Assembly (NCBI GenBank): GCA_002507545.1
Contig: DAVR01000046.1
Span: 1-48,459 of the forward strand
DNA length: 48,459 bases
Source of the DNA: Archaeoglobus sp. UBA230
GTDB lineage: Archaea; Halobacteriota; Archaeoglobi; Archaeoglobales; Archaeoglobaceae
Reading direction: 5' to 3'
A program made the position numbers and the translations under genes. The notes beneath the pieces were generated by a model that saw only the letters and a program-made list of their open reading frames with translations, did no database searches and was not told the origin of the DNA. Of the stretch, positions 31,663 through 39,946 are shown in pieces (positions within the stretch are counted from its first letter, which is position 1; every line of letters begins with the position of its first letter).

Positions 31663-32579
31663 TGGATGTTACAGTCGTTATACCAACTCTCAACGAGGAG
31701 GAAGCGATTGGAGAGGTAGTTGAGGGATTTGTCAGGCAAGGATACCGGGTTCTGGTAATTGATGGTAATAGTCAGGACAGAACGAGAGAGATTGCAAGGG
31801 AAAAGGGTGCTGAAGTTGTTATTCAAAGCGGGAAAGGAAAAGGACAGGCTGTTGCAGAGGCTTTTGAGATCGTCAACAGCGATGTTGTTGTCTTAATTGA
31901 TGGAGATGGCAGTTATTTACCAGATGAGGTCGAAAAGCTATTGAAGCCTATAAAAAAGGGGATAGCTGATCACGTTGTGGGGAACAGATTTGCTAATTAC
32001 GAGAAGGGGGCTTTTACGAGATTAAATCTTTTCGGAAACAAGATTCTTAACTTTTTCTTCAGACTTGCATACGGATATGAGCTTAGAGACATCCTCTCAG
32101 GATACAGAGCGATGACAAGAGATGTTTACAAAAACGTTGATCTGAAAAAGCCCGGATTTGAGGTTGAAACAGAGTTGACGGTGGAAACAATAGCCAAAGG
32201 CTTCAGAATAATGGAGGTACCGATTACATATCTGAAGAGAGGTGGAAAGACTAAGCTGAATCCGCTGAAAGATGGGTTCAGGATTGGGAAAACCATATAC
32301 GAGCTTTTGAGCCGATACAGTCCGGCCAGGTATCTCTACTTTTTTGGATTTGGCTTTATTGTTGCAGGACTGATTTCCGGATGTTATGTGGTTATCGAGT
32401 GGTTTGCGAGAGTTACCCACTTTCTGCTGGCAATATTGACCGCCTTATTCATAATAACGGGTGTCCAGCTTTTGATGTTCGGACTGATAGCCGACTTTAT
32501 ATTCAGAAGTAACGTCGAGTTTCGGAAAGAGATCAGAAGGCTCAGAGAGGCGATAGAGGGTGAAGGTAAGAGAGATTGA
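31662..32579 (+). CDS. Membrane-anchored family 2 glycosyltransferase (AglJ-like)
   Basis: The 305-residue protein has the GT-A core TVVIPTLNEEEAI (4-16), VIDGNSQDRT, the metal-binding DGDGS (about 86-90) and LSGYRAMTRDVY, followed by two membrane helices (about 222-245 and 250-275). The layout is that of dolichyl-phosphate sugar synthases and of haloarchaeal AglJ, which starts N-glycan assembly on dolichol phosphate. The window also contains aglB, which makes an N-glycosylation role plausible. It overlaps mqnE by 20 bases. Confidence 0.85.
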   Translation: MDVTVVIPTLNEEEAIGEVVEGFVRQGYRVLVIDGNSQDRTREIAREKGAEVVIQSGKGKGQAVAEAFEIVNSDVVVLIDGDGSYLPDEVEKLLKPIKKGIADHVVGNRFANYEKGAFTRLNLFGNKILNFFFRLAYGYELRDILSGYRAMTRDVYKNVDLKKPGFEVETELTVETIAKGFRIMEVPITYLKRGGKTKLNPLKDGFRIGKTIYELLSRYSPARYLYFFGFGFIVAGLISGCYVVIEWFARVTHFLLAILTALFIITGVQLLMFGLIADFIFRSNVEFRKEIRRLREAIEGEGKRD

Positions 32580-33567
32580 AGAGCTTTTTAACCGCAGTCT
32601 GCATGAGATAGGGAAAATTGCTGATTCGATGAACGACAGGGTGATGTTCGTTGTAAACAGACATATCAACTATACTGATGTCTGCGTTTCCCGATGCCCG
32701 CTCTGTGCCTTCAACAACAGAGAAAGATATCTCCTTACTCCTCAGGAGGTTGTAGGGAAAGCCAAGGAAGCATACAGAAACGGAGTAACAGAGGTGCATA
32801 TTGTAGGAGGGCACAATCCGGATGTTGGTGTGGAGTACTTTGAGGAAATTTTCAGTAAAATAAGGCAGGAGATACCAGATGTTGTTATCAAGGCCTTAAC
32901 TGCAACTGAGGTGTATTATTACGCCAAGAAGGAGAAGATGAGCATCAGAGAATTTTTGTCAAGGTTGAAGGATGCTGGATTGGGAGCGATGCCCGGAGGT
33001 GGGGCGGAAATACTGGTGGATGAGGTAAGGAGGAAAATATGTCCAAATAAATGCAGCAGTGAGGAATGGCTAAGGGTTATGAAGATTGCACATGAGCTTG
33101 GGATTAGAAGCAACGCGACCATGCTTTTCGGCCATGTTGAAAGCATAAGGCACAGAGCCATCCACCTGTATAAGCTAAGGAAGCTTCAGGAGGAGACAGG
33201 AGGATTTGTTTCATTCATCCCGCTTGTTTATCATCCAGAGAACACACCATTAAGTGAAATTGTTGGAGAGATAACCGATGTCGTGGATATTCTGAAAACC
33301 ATCGCCGTTTCGAGAATTGTTTTGGACAACTTCAAAAGTGTGAGAGCTTACTGGGTGATGCTGGGAGAGAAGCTTGCCGAAGTTGCTCTGAGGTATGGGG
33401 CAAACGATATAGATGGTACAGTTATGGAGGAAAAAATAACCCATGCTGCCGGGGCGAAAACGCCTGAGGGCTTAACAGTAGAAAGGCTGATTGAGATTGG
33501 GAAAAGTGCTGGTAAAAGGGTTGGGCAGAGGGACACCTTCTGCAACATTCTGAGGTGGTACACCTGA
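32560..33567 (+). CDS. mqnE: Aminodeoxyfutalosine synthase
   Basis: The 335-residue radical SAM protein carries the 4Fe-4S motif C42-x3-C46-x2-C49 (CVSRCPLC), VTEVHIVGGHNPD and DAGLGAMPGGGAEIL. It joins the chorismate-derived product of MqnA to the adenosyl group of SAM to make aminodeoxyfutalosine in the futalosine menaquinone pathway. Start is GTG 32560 with GAGG before it; it overlaps the glycosyltransferase. FO synthase subunits (CofG/CofH) are relatives, but the neighbours mqnA and mqnC settle the assignment. Confidence 0.9.
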   Translation: MKVREIEELFNRSLHEIGKIADSMNDRVMFVVNRHINYTDVCVSRCPLCAFNNRERYLLTPQEVVGKAKEAYRNGVTEVHIVGGHNPDVGVEYFEEIFSKIRQEIPDVVIKALTATEVYYYAKKEKMSIREFLSRLKDAGLGAMPGGGAEILVDEVRRKICPNKCSSEEWLRVMKIAHELGIRSNATMLFGHVESIRHRAIHLYKLRKLQEETGGFVSFIPLVYHPENTPLSEIVGEITDVVDILKTIAVSRIVLDNFKSVRAYWVMLGEKLAEVALRYGANDIDGTVMEEKITHAAGAKTPEGLTVERLIEIGKSAGKRVGQRDTFCNILRWYT

Positions 33568-34301
33568 GAATCGGGAAGTTTGGCTACCTGAACAACTTTC
33601 TCCCCTATTACTTCCTAAACGAGTCGGTGGAGATCATGGAAGCAAGTCCGAGAAAGATGTCTTCAATGCTGCTTGCTGGAGAGATTGACTACGCTCCAGT
33701 GCCAGCCTTCTTCTACCTCTCTAACAGGGATAGGCTGAGGCATTACGAGTTCTGTGTTGCTTCAGAGGGTAAGGTAATCAGCGTGGTAGTGGTTTCAAAG
33801 AACAAGAAGCTCGATGATGGACCAATTGCCGTTACCCAGGATACAGTTACGTCTCTCAACCTTCTCAGGATAATACTGGAGGAGAAAGGGTTAAAGAATA
33901 AGCTCATTCCTATGGAGACAGCAAAGGCTTTCGAGATGCTTGAAAAGTGTGATCACGCACTGGTTATTGGAGATGAGGCGATTAAGGCAAGGATGATTTA
34001 CAGAGTTGTGATGGACTTGGGGGAAGAGTGGTATGACCTAACCTCGCTGCCAATGGTGTTTGGAATCTCTGCATCTCTGAAGGATGTTGATGCTGCAGCA
34101 ATAGACAGGAAAATTCTCGATGCCACAGAGGAAGGGTTCAAAAGGTTTGAAGAAGTTGTTAAAGCAGCTGAGGAGAGTTTCAGGATGCCAAGAGAGTTTC
34201 TTGAGGAATACTTCAGAACCCTGAGGTTTAGGCTTGGCAGCAGAGAAAGGAGGGGATTAGATGAGTTCGAAAAGCTCTGCAGAGATTACGGATTACTCTG
34301 A
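33555..34301 (+). CDS. mqnA: Chorismate dehydratase
   Basis: The 248-residue periplasmic-binding-fold enzyme opens LRIGKFGYLNNFLPYYFL and has MLLAGEIDYAPVPAFFYL and VITDQDTVTSLNLLRIIL-like segments (read here as IAVTQDTVTSLNLL near 91-104) and HALVIGDEAI. It removes water from chorismate to make 3-enolpyruvoyl-benzoate, the first step of the futalosine route. The GTG at 33555 lies in mqnE (13-base overlap); mqnC starts before its end with AGGAGGGG in front. Confidence 0.9.
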   Translation: MVHLRIGKFGYLNNFLPYYFLNESVEIMEASPRKMSSMLLAGEIDYAPVPAFFYLSNRDRLRHYEFCVASEGKVISVVVVSKNKKLDDGPIAVTQDTVTSLNLLRIILEEKGLKNKLIPMETAKAFEMLEKCDHALVIGDEAIKARMIYRVVMDLGEEWYDLTSLPMVFGISASLKDVDAAAIDRKILDATEEGFKRFEEVVKAAEESFRMPREFLEEYFRTLRFRLGSRERRGLDEFEKLCRDYGLL

Positions 34302-35322
34302 TCTGGGCAGAAAAGAGGCGTTAAAGCTATTCACCCTGCCAATCCACGATGTGGGCAAGATTGCAGATGAAATAAGAAAGAAAAAGTGTGGAGACTTAGT
34401 GACATTTGTCATTGACACCAACATAAACTACACCAACGTTTGCGTTTCGAAATGCAAGTTTTGTGCATTCTACGCCAGAAATGGTGGCTATGTGCTGTCC
34501 CACGAGGAGATTCTGAGGAGGGTGGGTGAGGCGGCTAAGGTTGGGGCTACACAGATCATGCTGCAGGGTGGAATGAATCCTGAACTGGGTCTGGAATGGT
34601 TTGAAGAGCTTTTCAGGAAGATTAAGGAAAGATACCCGGAAGTTCACATCCACAGCCTTTCTCCACCAGAGATAGTTTTTCTCGCCAGAGTTGAGAGAGT
34701 TAGCGAGAGGGAGGTTCTGGAGAGGTTGAGGGAGGCAGGGCTCGATTCCTTGCCCGGTGGTGGGGCAGAAATACTGGTTGACGAGGTCAGAAGAAAATTG
34801 AGCCCAAACAAGTGCAGCAGCGATGAATGGTTGAAAGTAATGGAGGTTGCCCATAGCCTTGGAATGCCCACCACAGCCACAATGATGTTTGGACACGTGG
34901 AGAGCGATGAAGATATAGTGGAGCATCTGCTCAAGATAAGGGAACTGCAAGATAAGACCAAGGGCTTTACAGCCTTCATCCCGTGGACTTTCCAGCCGGG
35001 CAATACCGAGCTTTATGGTGAAATAAAGAAGCCTGTTTCTCCACTCAGATATCTTCAGGTTCTCGCCATTTCCAGAATAGTTCTGAACAACTTCAGGAAC
35101 ATTCAGGCTTCTTGGCTCACTCAGGGGTTTGAAATAGCTACTCTCAGCCTTTTCTTTGGCGCAAACGACTTTGGCGGGACGATGCTTGAGGAGAACGTTG
35201 TCAGAGCAACAGGTAAGGATTTCAGACCAGCGAAGGTTGACGAGATAGTCAGGGCCGTTAAGGCTGTGGGAAGGCCTGTGGCATTGAGAGATACATACTA
35301 CAGGATTCTGGAGTGGTTCTGA
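34261..35322 (+). CDS. mqnC: Cyclic dehypoxanthinyl futalosine synthase
   Basis: The 353-residue radical SAM enzyme has CxxxCxxC at C61, C65 and C68 (CVSKCKFC), GATQIMLQGGMNPELGL, and EAGLDSLPGGGAEIL. It cyclises dehypoxanthine futalosine to form the naphthoquinone ring system. The ATG at 34261 follows AGGAGGGGATTAG, a strong ribosome-binding site inside mqnA. It shares the GGGAEILVDEVRRKxxPNKC block with mqnE, showing paralogy. Stop overlaps the start of the DUF2284 gene (TGATG). Confidence 0.93.
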   Translation: MSSKSSAEITDYSDLGRKEALKLFTLPIHDVGKIADEIRKKKCGDLVTFVIDTNINYTNVCVSKCKFCAFYARNGGYVLSHEEILRRVGEAAKVGATQIMLQGGMNPELGLEWFEELFRKIKERYPEVHIHSLSPPEIVFLARVERVSEREVLERLREAGLDSLPGGGAEILVDEVRRKLSPNKCSSDEWLKVMEVAHSLGMPTTATMMFGHVESDEDIVEHLLKIRELQDKTKGFTAFIPWTFQPGNTELYGEIKKPVSPLRYLQVLAISRIVLNNFRNIQASWLTQGFEIATLSLFFGANDFGGTMLEENVVRATGKDFRPAKVDEIVRAVKAVGRPVALRDTYYRILEWF

Positions 35323-35771
35323 TGGTTGGAGATATTAGAAGACTGATTGAAAAGTACGGATTAACGGTAGAGATTGAGGAGATAGAGCCAGCAGCACTCA
35401 GACTGGATTTGAGGGCAAGATGGAAGTGCATGTTCGGTTGCGAGAACTTCGGAAAACCATCCTGTCCACCTAATGTCCCGGAATATGAGGAATGTGTGAG
35501 GTTTGTAAAAGCCTACAAAAGGGCTATTCTTTTCAGATTCAAGATTAAAGAGATAGAGGACGTAAAGAGGGCTCAGGAGTTCATGGTTGAAGCAGAGATG
35601 AGCCTGAAAAAGCCCTACACCCTTGCAACCTTTCCGGGAGGGTGTGTGATATGCGAAGAGTGCAAAGGAAAATGTGAAAAAGCCCGACCATCGGTATCGG
35701 CACTTTGCATTGACGCATCTCAGTTCAGGTTGAGAGATGAGGAAATGGTTGCAGTGCTTTTTGTCGAATAG
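35322..35771 (+). CDS. DUF2284 cysteine-rich metal-binding protein
   Basis: The 149-residue protein has two cysteine clusters, WKCMFGCENFGKPSCPPN (about 35-52) and GGCVICEECKGKCEKARP (about 107-124), as in DUF2284, which is predicted to bind metal or an iron-sulfur cluster. The function is unknown. The ATG at 35322 overlaps the mqnC stop, so it is co-translated with the menaquinone genes, and a radical SAM gene follows, which suggests a redox or metal-supply role for it in that operon. Confidence 0.82.
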   Translation: MVGDIRRLIEKYGLTVEIEEIEPAALRLDLRARWKCMFGCENFGKPSCPPNVPEYEECVRFVKAYKRAILFRFKIKEIEDVKRAQEFMVEAEMSLKKPYTLATFPGGCVICEECKGKCEKARPSVSALCIDASQFRLRDEEMVAVLFVE

Positions 35772-35804
35772 TAAAAATTTTTGATTTTCGGCACAACTCA
35801 AATC

Positions 35805-36791
35805 GTGGAAGCAAAGCTATATAGAAGACTGAAGGGCAAATGCGTCTGCCAGCTATGCTGGAGATTCTGTAAAATTGACGAGGAAGAGGCTGGATTCTGC
35901 AATGTTAGGGTTGTAAAGGGAGGCAGACTCTACACACTTAGCTACGGAAGGCTGAGTTACCTTGAAAGTCGCCCAATCGAGATCAAACCCTTATTCCACT
36001 TCCTCCCCGGCAGCACCAGCATAACCTTCTCAAGCTACTCATGCAACCTCGACTGCCCTTGGTGTCAGAACTGGCATATTTCCAAATCTCCTCCTATGGA
36101 TGGGAAAATCACCCCGGCTGAAAGGGTTGTGGATAAAGCAGTGAGGCACGGCGATGAGAGCACGTGTGCGAGTTTGAACGAGCCAACCCTGCTTTTTGAA
36201 TACCTTCTTGACGTTTTCTCACTGGCTAAGGAGAAAGGATTGATGAACACGATGGTATCGAATGGATATATGAGCATAATGGCTCTGAGAGAACTCAGAA
36301 AAGCAGGACTGGATGCCATAAACATTGACGTCAAGGGTGACGATAGAAGTTACGAGTTGATTGGCGGAAAAGCGGAATACGTTTGGAGGGTGATAAAGGA
36401 GGCTGTAAGGCTGGGTGTGCACGTTGAGGTGATTTGCCTTCTTGTCACTGATGTCAGCGATGGTGAAGATGTGATAAAAGAGAATGTGGAGAGACTTGCC
36501 GCTATCAATTCGGAAATTCCGATTCACTTTACTCGCTACTTCCCTGCCTACATGTTCAACGCTCCTCCCACAAAGATAGAAAGGCTCGAAAGGGCTGTAA
36601 ATATAGCAAAAAAGGAGTTGAGCTACGCGTATATTGGCAATGTCCCCGGACATCGTTACGAGAATACATACTGCCCTGACTGCGAGGAGTTATTGATAAA
36701 ACGCTATCACGTTAGAGTTTTTGAAAACAAACTTGTTAACAGCTGCTGCCCCAACTGTGGGAAGGAGATTTACGGGGTTTGGCGTATGTAA
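35805..36791 (+). CDS. Radical SAM protein (PFL-activase-like, AmmeMemoRadiSam type)
   Basis: From the GTG at 35805 the protein is 328 residues. It has an N-terminal cysteine-rich segment CVCQLCWRFC...GFC, the SAM cluster motif CNLDCPWC in a CNxxCPxCQNW context, LNEPTLLFEYLLD and a C-terminal zinc-ribbon-like CPDC...CCPNC. Family members (COG1180) with an AmmeMemoRadiSam partner are of unknown substrate. A TTG at 35781 extends the frame, but the A/T stretch at 35773-35783 is about 27 bases before the GTG and looks like a promoter. The menaquinone genes lie just upstream. Confidence 0.85.
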   Translation: MEAKLYRRLKGKCVCQLCWRFCKIDEEEAGFCNVRVVKGGRLYTLSYGRLSYLESRPIEIKPLFHFLPGSTSITFSSYSCNLDCPWCQNWHISKSPPMDGKITPAERVVDKAVRHGDESTCASLNEPTLLFEYLLDVFSLAKEKGLMNTMVSNGYMSIMALRELRKAGLDAINIDVKGDDRSYELIGGKAEYVWRVIKEAVRLGVHVEVICLLVTDVSDGEDVIKENVERLAAINSEIPIHFTRYFPAYMFNAPPTKIERLERAVNIAKKELSYAYIGNVPGHRYENTYCPDCEELLIKRYHVRVFENKLVNSCCPNCGKEIYGVWRM

Positions 36792-36934
36792 GGACGAAAA
36801 TAACTGCCACAAATATTGCCTCAATCGAAGCTACACTCTAAGAATTTTGCTGAGAGTTAGTATAAAGGAGATAGTATATTAAACACACTCTATCAAACCA
36901 CAATATTTTTAAACTATAGTATACCAATTAATAT
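36792..36934 (+). promoter_or_regulatory. A/T-rich spacer with three TAGTATA elements
   Basis: No gene was found in this 143-base stretch. A TATA-like AATATTTTTAAACTATAG at 36902-36919 lies about 24 bases before the ATG at 36935. TAGTATA occurs at 36858-36864, 36872-36878 and 36917-36923, possibly an operator set, although in such A/T-rich DNA this could be chance. Confidence 0.35.
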
Positions 36935-37561
36935 ATGGTAGCAAGTTACTTAGATTTGCACATCATTGATTTTTGCCAATTAAATTGTAAACACTGCTAT
37001 CTTAAGAGAAACAACGAAAATCTAACCACTATGGATATAGAGATGCTAAAAAATATTTGTAACGACTTCTTAAACACAGACTTTCCTTTTTCGAAAAAAA
37101 GTATTATACTAAGCGGTGGAGAGCCACTTCTTCATCCAAAATTCGCTGAGATATGCGAACTTGTCAGAATGCTGGTTGGCAGCGTCAGATTGAGCACAAA
37201 TGGGATTTTAATCCCAAAATACATACACCTTTTCAGAAGGTGGGATGGTATTCAAGTAAGTGTAGACGGAGATAGAAGAACTCACGATTTCATTCGAGGT
37301 CAAGGCAGTTATGACCACGCTGTTAACGCTCTGTTTTTGCTTGATGAGAAGAGAATAAACCATAGTGTTGGATTTACAATAAATTGTTTGAACTCAAATT
37401 GTGTGGATCACATCATTAATCTGTGCGTCAACACGGGATCAATGACTCTAAATCTAAACTTGTACCATCCTGTCCAAAGCAATGAATTCATCAAACCAAT
37501 CACATTTAAAAAATGGATCGAGATTAAGGAATACGCAACAAAAAGAGCTGAGAAACTGTGA
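36935..37561 (+). CDS. Short radical SAM protein without C-terminal SPASM domain
   Basis: The 208-residue protein has C14-x3-C18-x2-C21 (CQLNCKHC), the GGEPLLHPKFAEIC motif (about 61-74), STNGILIPKY and VSVDGDRRTHDFIRGQGSY. These match the radical SAM core of the MoaA/PqqE/heme-modification group. Such proteins are usually 320 residues or more; here the end after about 190 lacks auxiliary-cluster cysteines. The codon use is noticeably A/T-rich relative to neighbours, suggesting transfer or relaxed selection. No precursor peptide gene was found. Could be a minimal enzyme or a truncated gene. Confidence 0.7.
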   Translation: MVASYLDLHIIDFCQLNCKHCYLKRNNENLTTMDIEMLKNICNDFLNTDFPFSKKSIILSGGEPLLHPKFAEICELVRMLVGSVRLSTNGILIPKYIHLFRRWDGIQVSVDGDRRTHDFIRGQGSYDHAVNALFLLDEKRINHSVGFTINCLNSNCVDHIINLCVNTGSMTLNLNLYHPVQSNEFIKPITFKKWIEIKEYATKRAEKL

Positions 37562-37593
37562 GTTGTAAATTATAATTAAATAAAGAGGTGTTT

Positions 37594-38568
37594 GTGTTGA
37601 GAAAAATACTAATAACTGTTCTATTTGTGCTTGGCTTGGCTCTCTTGATTATTCATACTTCGCCACCCCCCTTTGAGGAGTGTAAAGCATTTCGAAACGC
37701 TGAAGTTTTTCACCTCACTTCCACTCCTCTGAACGAGTTCTTCATTTCTTGGAGTCCAGATAGCAACAAAATAATTTACAATTCTGAAAACCAAATTTGG
37801 GTTTTTGACTTGGAAAGCAGAACAACTGAGCGAATCACGGAAAACGGTGTCTATCTTGACGGTAAATTCAGTCCGGACGGAAGAAAGATAGCGTTTGTTT
37901 CGATCCACAACGATAGCTCAAGCATCTGCGTTATGGAATACAGAACGAGGGTTACAGAATGTTTTGAGATGGATGGCAAAAATCTGAATCCGAAGTGGAG
38001 TCCAGATGGGAGCAAAATCACATTCGTGAGAGTTGATGAATCCGGGAGGCACCTGTGGGTGATGAATGCAGACGGAAGCAACCAGAGACCTTTAACTCAT
38101 GATCTCGGAAAAGTTGAATGCTGGAATTATGACTGGAGTCCTGATGGTAGCAAAATAGCTTTTTCAGTTAAAATCTCTGGAAAAAGGGAGGTGTGGGTTA
38201 TGAATAAAGATGGAAACGGAAAAAGAAAGCTTGGTAATGGAATGCTGCCAGAGTGGGTGACTGAGAGGGAGTTATACTTTCTCAACAATTCCACACTGTA
38301 CGGCGTAGATGTGGAAAGCAGACTACAAAGAGTTGTGGCTGAGGGAGTAGGCCATTACACGCTGTACGGTGGATTGCTCGTTCACGATTTTGACTTCAAC
38401 ATCACCATTTTATGTCTGAACGCAATGGAAGATATGAGACTGACAAAAAGCGGGCACGATATATTTCCTGTTTTCAGTCCAGATGGGAGAAAAATTGCCT
38501 TCATGACTGACAGATTTGGAAACTTTGATGTCTGGATTGTATTCGCAGGGAGCAGTTATAGCTTTTGA
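37594..38568 (+). CDS. Exported TolB-like beta-propeller protein
   Basis: The protein (about 324 residues) has an N-terminal hydrophobic anchor (VLFVLGLALLIIHT) followed by repeated blades with the motif WSPDGSKIxF/ SPDGRKIAF, seen five or six times between about 45 and 315. This is the PD40/TolB propeller pattern; such exported proteins usually bind other proteins or cell-surface ligands. The start is uncertain: GTG 37588, GTG 37594 and TTG 37597 are in frame, and the GAGGTG at 37585-37590 favours one of the last two. It is downstream of the short radical SAM gene and shares its A/T-rich character in part. Confidence 0.78.
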   Translation: MLRKILITVLFVLGLALLIIHTSPPPFEECKAFRNAEVFHLTSTPLNEFFISWSPDSNKIIYNSENQIWVFDLESRTTERITENGVYLDGKFSPDGRKIAFVSIHNDSSSICVMEYRTRVTECFEMDGKNLNPKWSPDGSKITFVRVDESGRHLWVMNADGSNQRPLTHDLGKVECWNYDWSPDGSKIAFSVKISGKREVWVMNKDGNGKRKLGNGMLPEWVTERELYFLNNSTLYGVDVESRLQRVVAEGVGHYTLYGGLLVHDFDFNITILCLNAMEDMRLTKSGHDIFPVFSPDGRKIAFMTDRFGNFDVWIVFAGSSYSF

Positions 38569-38605
38569 GTTTGTAAAATTGTTTTTGGTGGCACGCTTAT
38601 GAGTT

Positions 38606-39931
38606 TTACCGCACAACCTTCCCGGGATTCAAAATTCCCTGGGGATCAAATAGGAGTTTGATTTCCTTCATAATCCTATATTGGTCTGGAAACAGCTCAG
38701 CCAGCTCCTTAGTTTTCACCACCCCTATGCCATGCTCACCACTTATCACCCCTCCATAGCTGACTGCCAGCCTGAGCAACTCTTCACGAAAATTGAAATA
38801 GCTGTTCATCCAATCATCATAAATCAGAGGGTGCTGGTGGACATTTCCATCTCCAGCATGACCGTAGGTAATCAGATCTACGCCATATCTGGCAGCGATT
38901 TCGTTGCTCTTCCTGTAATACTCCGCAATTTTGGCAGGAGGGACACAAACATCGAGAATCTCTATAATATCCTTTCTCAACCCCTCATAAATCAACCCTC
39001 TGATTTTCAGCAGCCTGTCCTGATCCTTTTTTGTGGTGGCAGCGTAAACGTTGATGGCTCCAAATTTCTCGGAAATTGCTGCAGCCCCTTCCGCCTCATC
39101 AAAGCTCTCGAATATCATCAAAAGGTGCGCTTCCCCATCTCTGCTAACCCACTTCTCTCCACTGACTCTCTCTCCAACCTCCACAGCCTTTTTTTCCATA
39201 AATTCAAGGGCTAAAGGAAGCATTTTTGCGGAGATTTCAACAACACAGTCCATCGCATCCTCCATTGTTGAAAAGGGTACTGCAAGAACAGTCATATCTC
39301 TTAGCTGAGGAAAGAGTCTGATTTTTGCTCTGGTGATGATGCCAAGTGTGCCTTCACTACCGACAAAAAGGTGAAGAAGGGAATAACCGGATGAATTCTT
39401 TATCGTCTTCCCTCCTATCTCTAAAATTCTGCCATTGGTAAGAACGACCTCTAATGCAAGCACATAGTTCCTCATCGTGCCGTACTTCAGGGCTCTGACA
39501 CCACCGGCATTCGTGGCGATCATTCCTCCCACCGTCGCGGTTTCTGCTCCGGGGTGAGGAGGAAAACTCAAACCGTGCTTGAAAACAGCATCATCAAGCT
39601 GCTTCAATGTCACTCCAGCACCACAATCCGCTATCCTATTCTCTCTGTCCACCTTAATCTCCGTCATTCTCTCGGTTGACAGAACTATTCCCTCAACCGT
39701 AGGAATGGCACCACCACTCAGTCCAGTTCCACCACCTCTTGTAAAAATGGGTATTCTCCTTTTGGAGGCAAATTTGAGTATTTCAGAAACCTCGTTCGCA
39801 TTTTTCGGTTTGACGACCACGAATTTATTGGCAGGTTTAGGTGCGATTAAGGGAGGTGTTTCGTCGTAAGCGTAAGCTCCAGAAGGTGGGAAGACTTCAA
39901 TTATCCCAGTAAGCTCTTCAACCCAATCCAT
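38606..39931 (-). CDS. dld: FAD-dependent D-lactate dehydrogenase (Dld)
   Basis: The 441-residue flavoprotein has the FAD-binding loops FTRGGGTGLSGGAIPT (about 63-78) and HPGAETATVGGMIATNAGG, and the C-terminal metal/substrate segments GHAGDGNVHQHPLIY and SGEHGIGVVK. Size and sequence fit archaeal D-lactate dehydrogenase. A glycolate oxidase (GlcD) role is the main alternative, since the families are related. It follows the NADH oxidase gene by 15 bases on the same strand, an arrangement I recall from Archaeoglobus fulgidus, where the enzyme is a zinc flavoprotein that starts lactate oxidation during sulfate respiration. Confidence 0.9.
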   Translation of the reverse strand: MDWVEELTGIIEVFPPSGAYAYDETPPLIAPKPANKFVVVKPKNANEVSEILKFASKRRIPIFTRGGGTGLSGGAIPTVEGIVLSTERMTEIKVDRENRIADCGAGVTLKQLDDAVFKHGLSFPPHPGAETATVGGMIATNAGGVRALKYGTMRNYVLALEVVLTNGRILEIGGKTIKNSSGYSLLHLFVGSEGTLGIITRAKIRLFPQLRDMTVLAVPFSTMEDAMDCVVEISAKMLPLALEFMEKKAVEVGERVSGEKWVSRDGEAHLLMIFESFDEAEGAAAISEKFGAINVYAATTKKDQDRLLKIRGLIYEGLRKDIIEILDVCVPPAKIAEYYRKSNEIAARYGVDLITYGHAGDGNVHQHPLIYDDWMNSYFNFREELLRLAVSYGGVISGEHGIGVVKTKELAELFPDQYRIMKEIKLLFDPQGILNPGKVVR

Positions 39932-39946
39932 AAAAAGGGTAAAATT

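Noticed and set aside
32560..35322. FO synthase (CofG/CofH) assignment of the two radical SAM proteins
   Set aside because: They are related families, but the intervening chorismate dehydratase and the PGGGAEIL motif point to MqnE and MqnC.
36858..36923. TAGTATA elements as a firm operator
   Set aside because: Three copies of a 7-base A/T-rich word in A/T-rich DNA is weak; kept only as a remark in the spacer entry.
36792..37593. A peptide-modifying (RiPP) cassette around the short radical SAM gene
   Set aside because: No short Cys- or Gly-rich precursor frame was found upstream or in the 26-base downstream gap.
38606..39931. Glycolate oxidase GlcD
   Set aside because: Related in sequence, but no glcE/glcF partner is present and the adjoining noxA gene supports D-lactate dehydrogenase.
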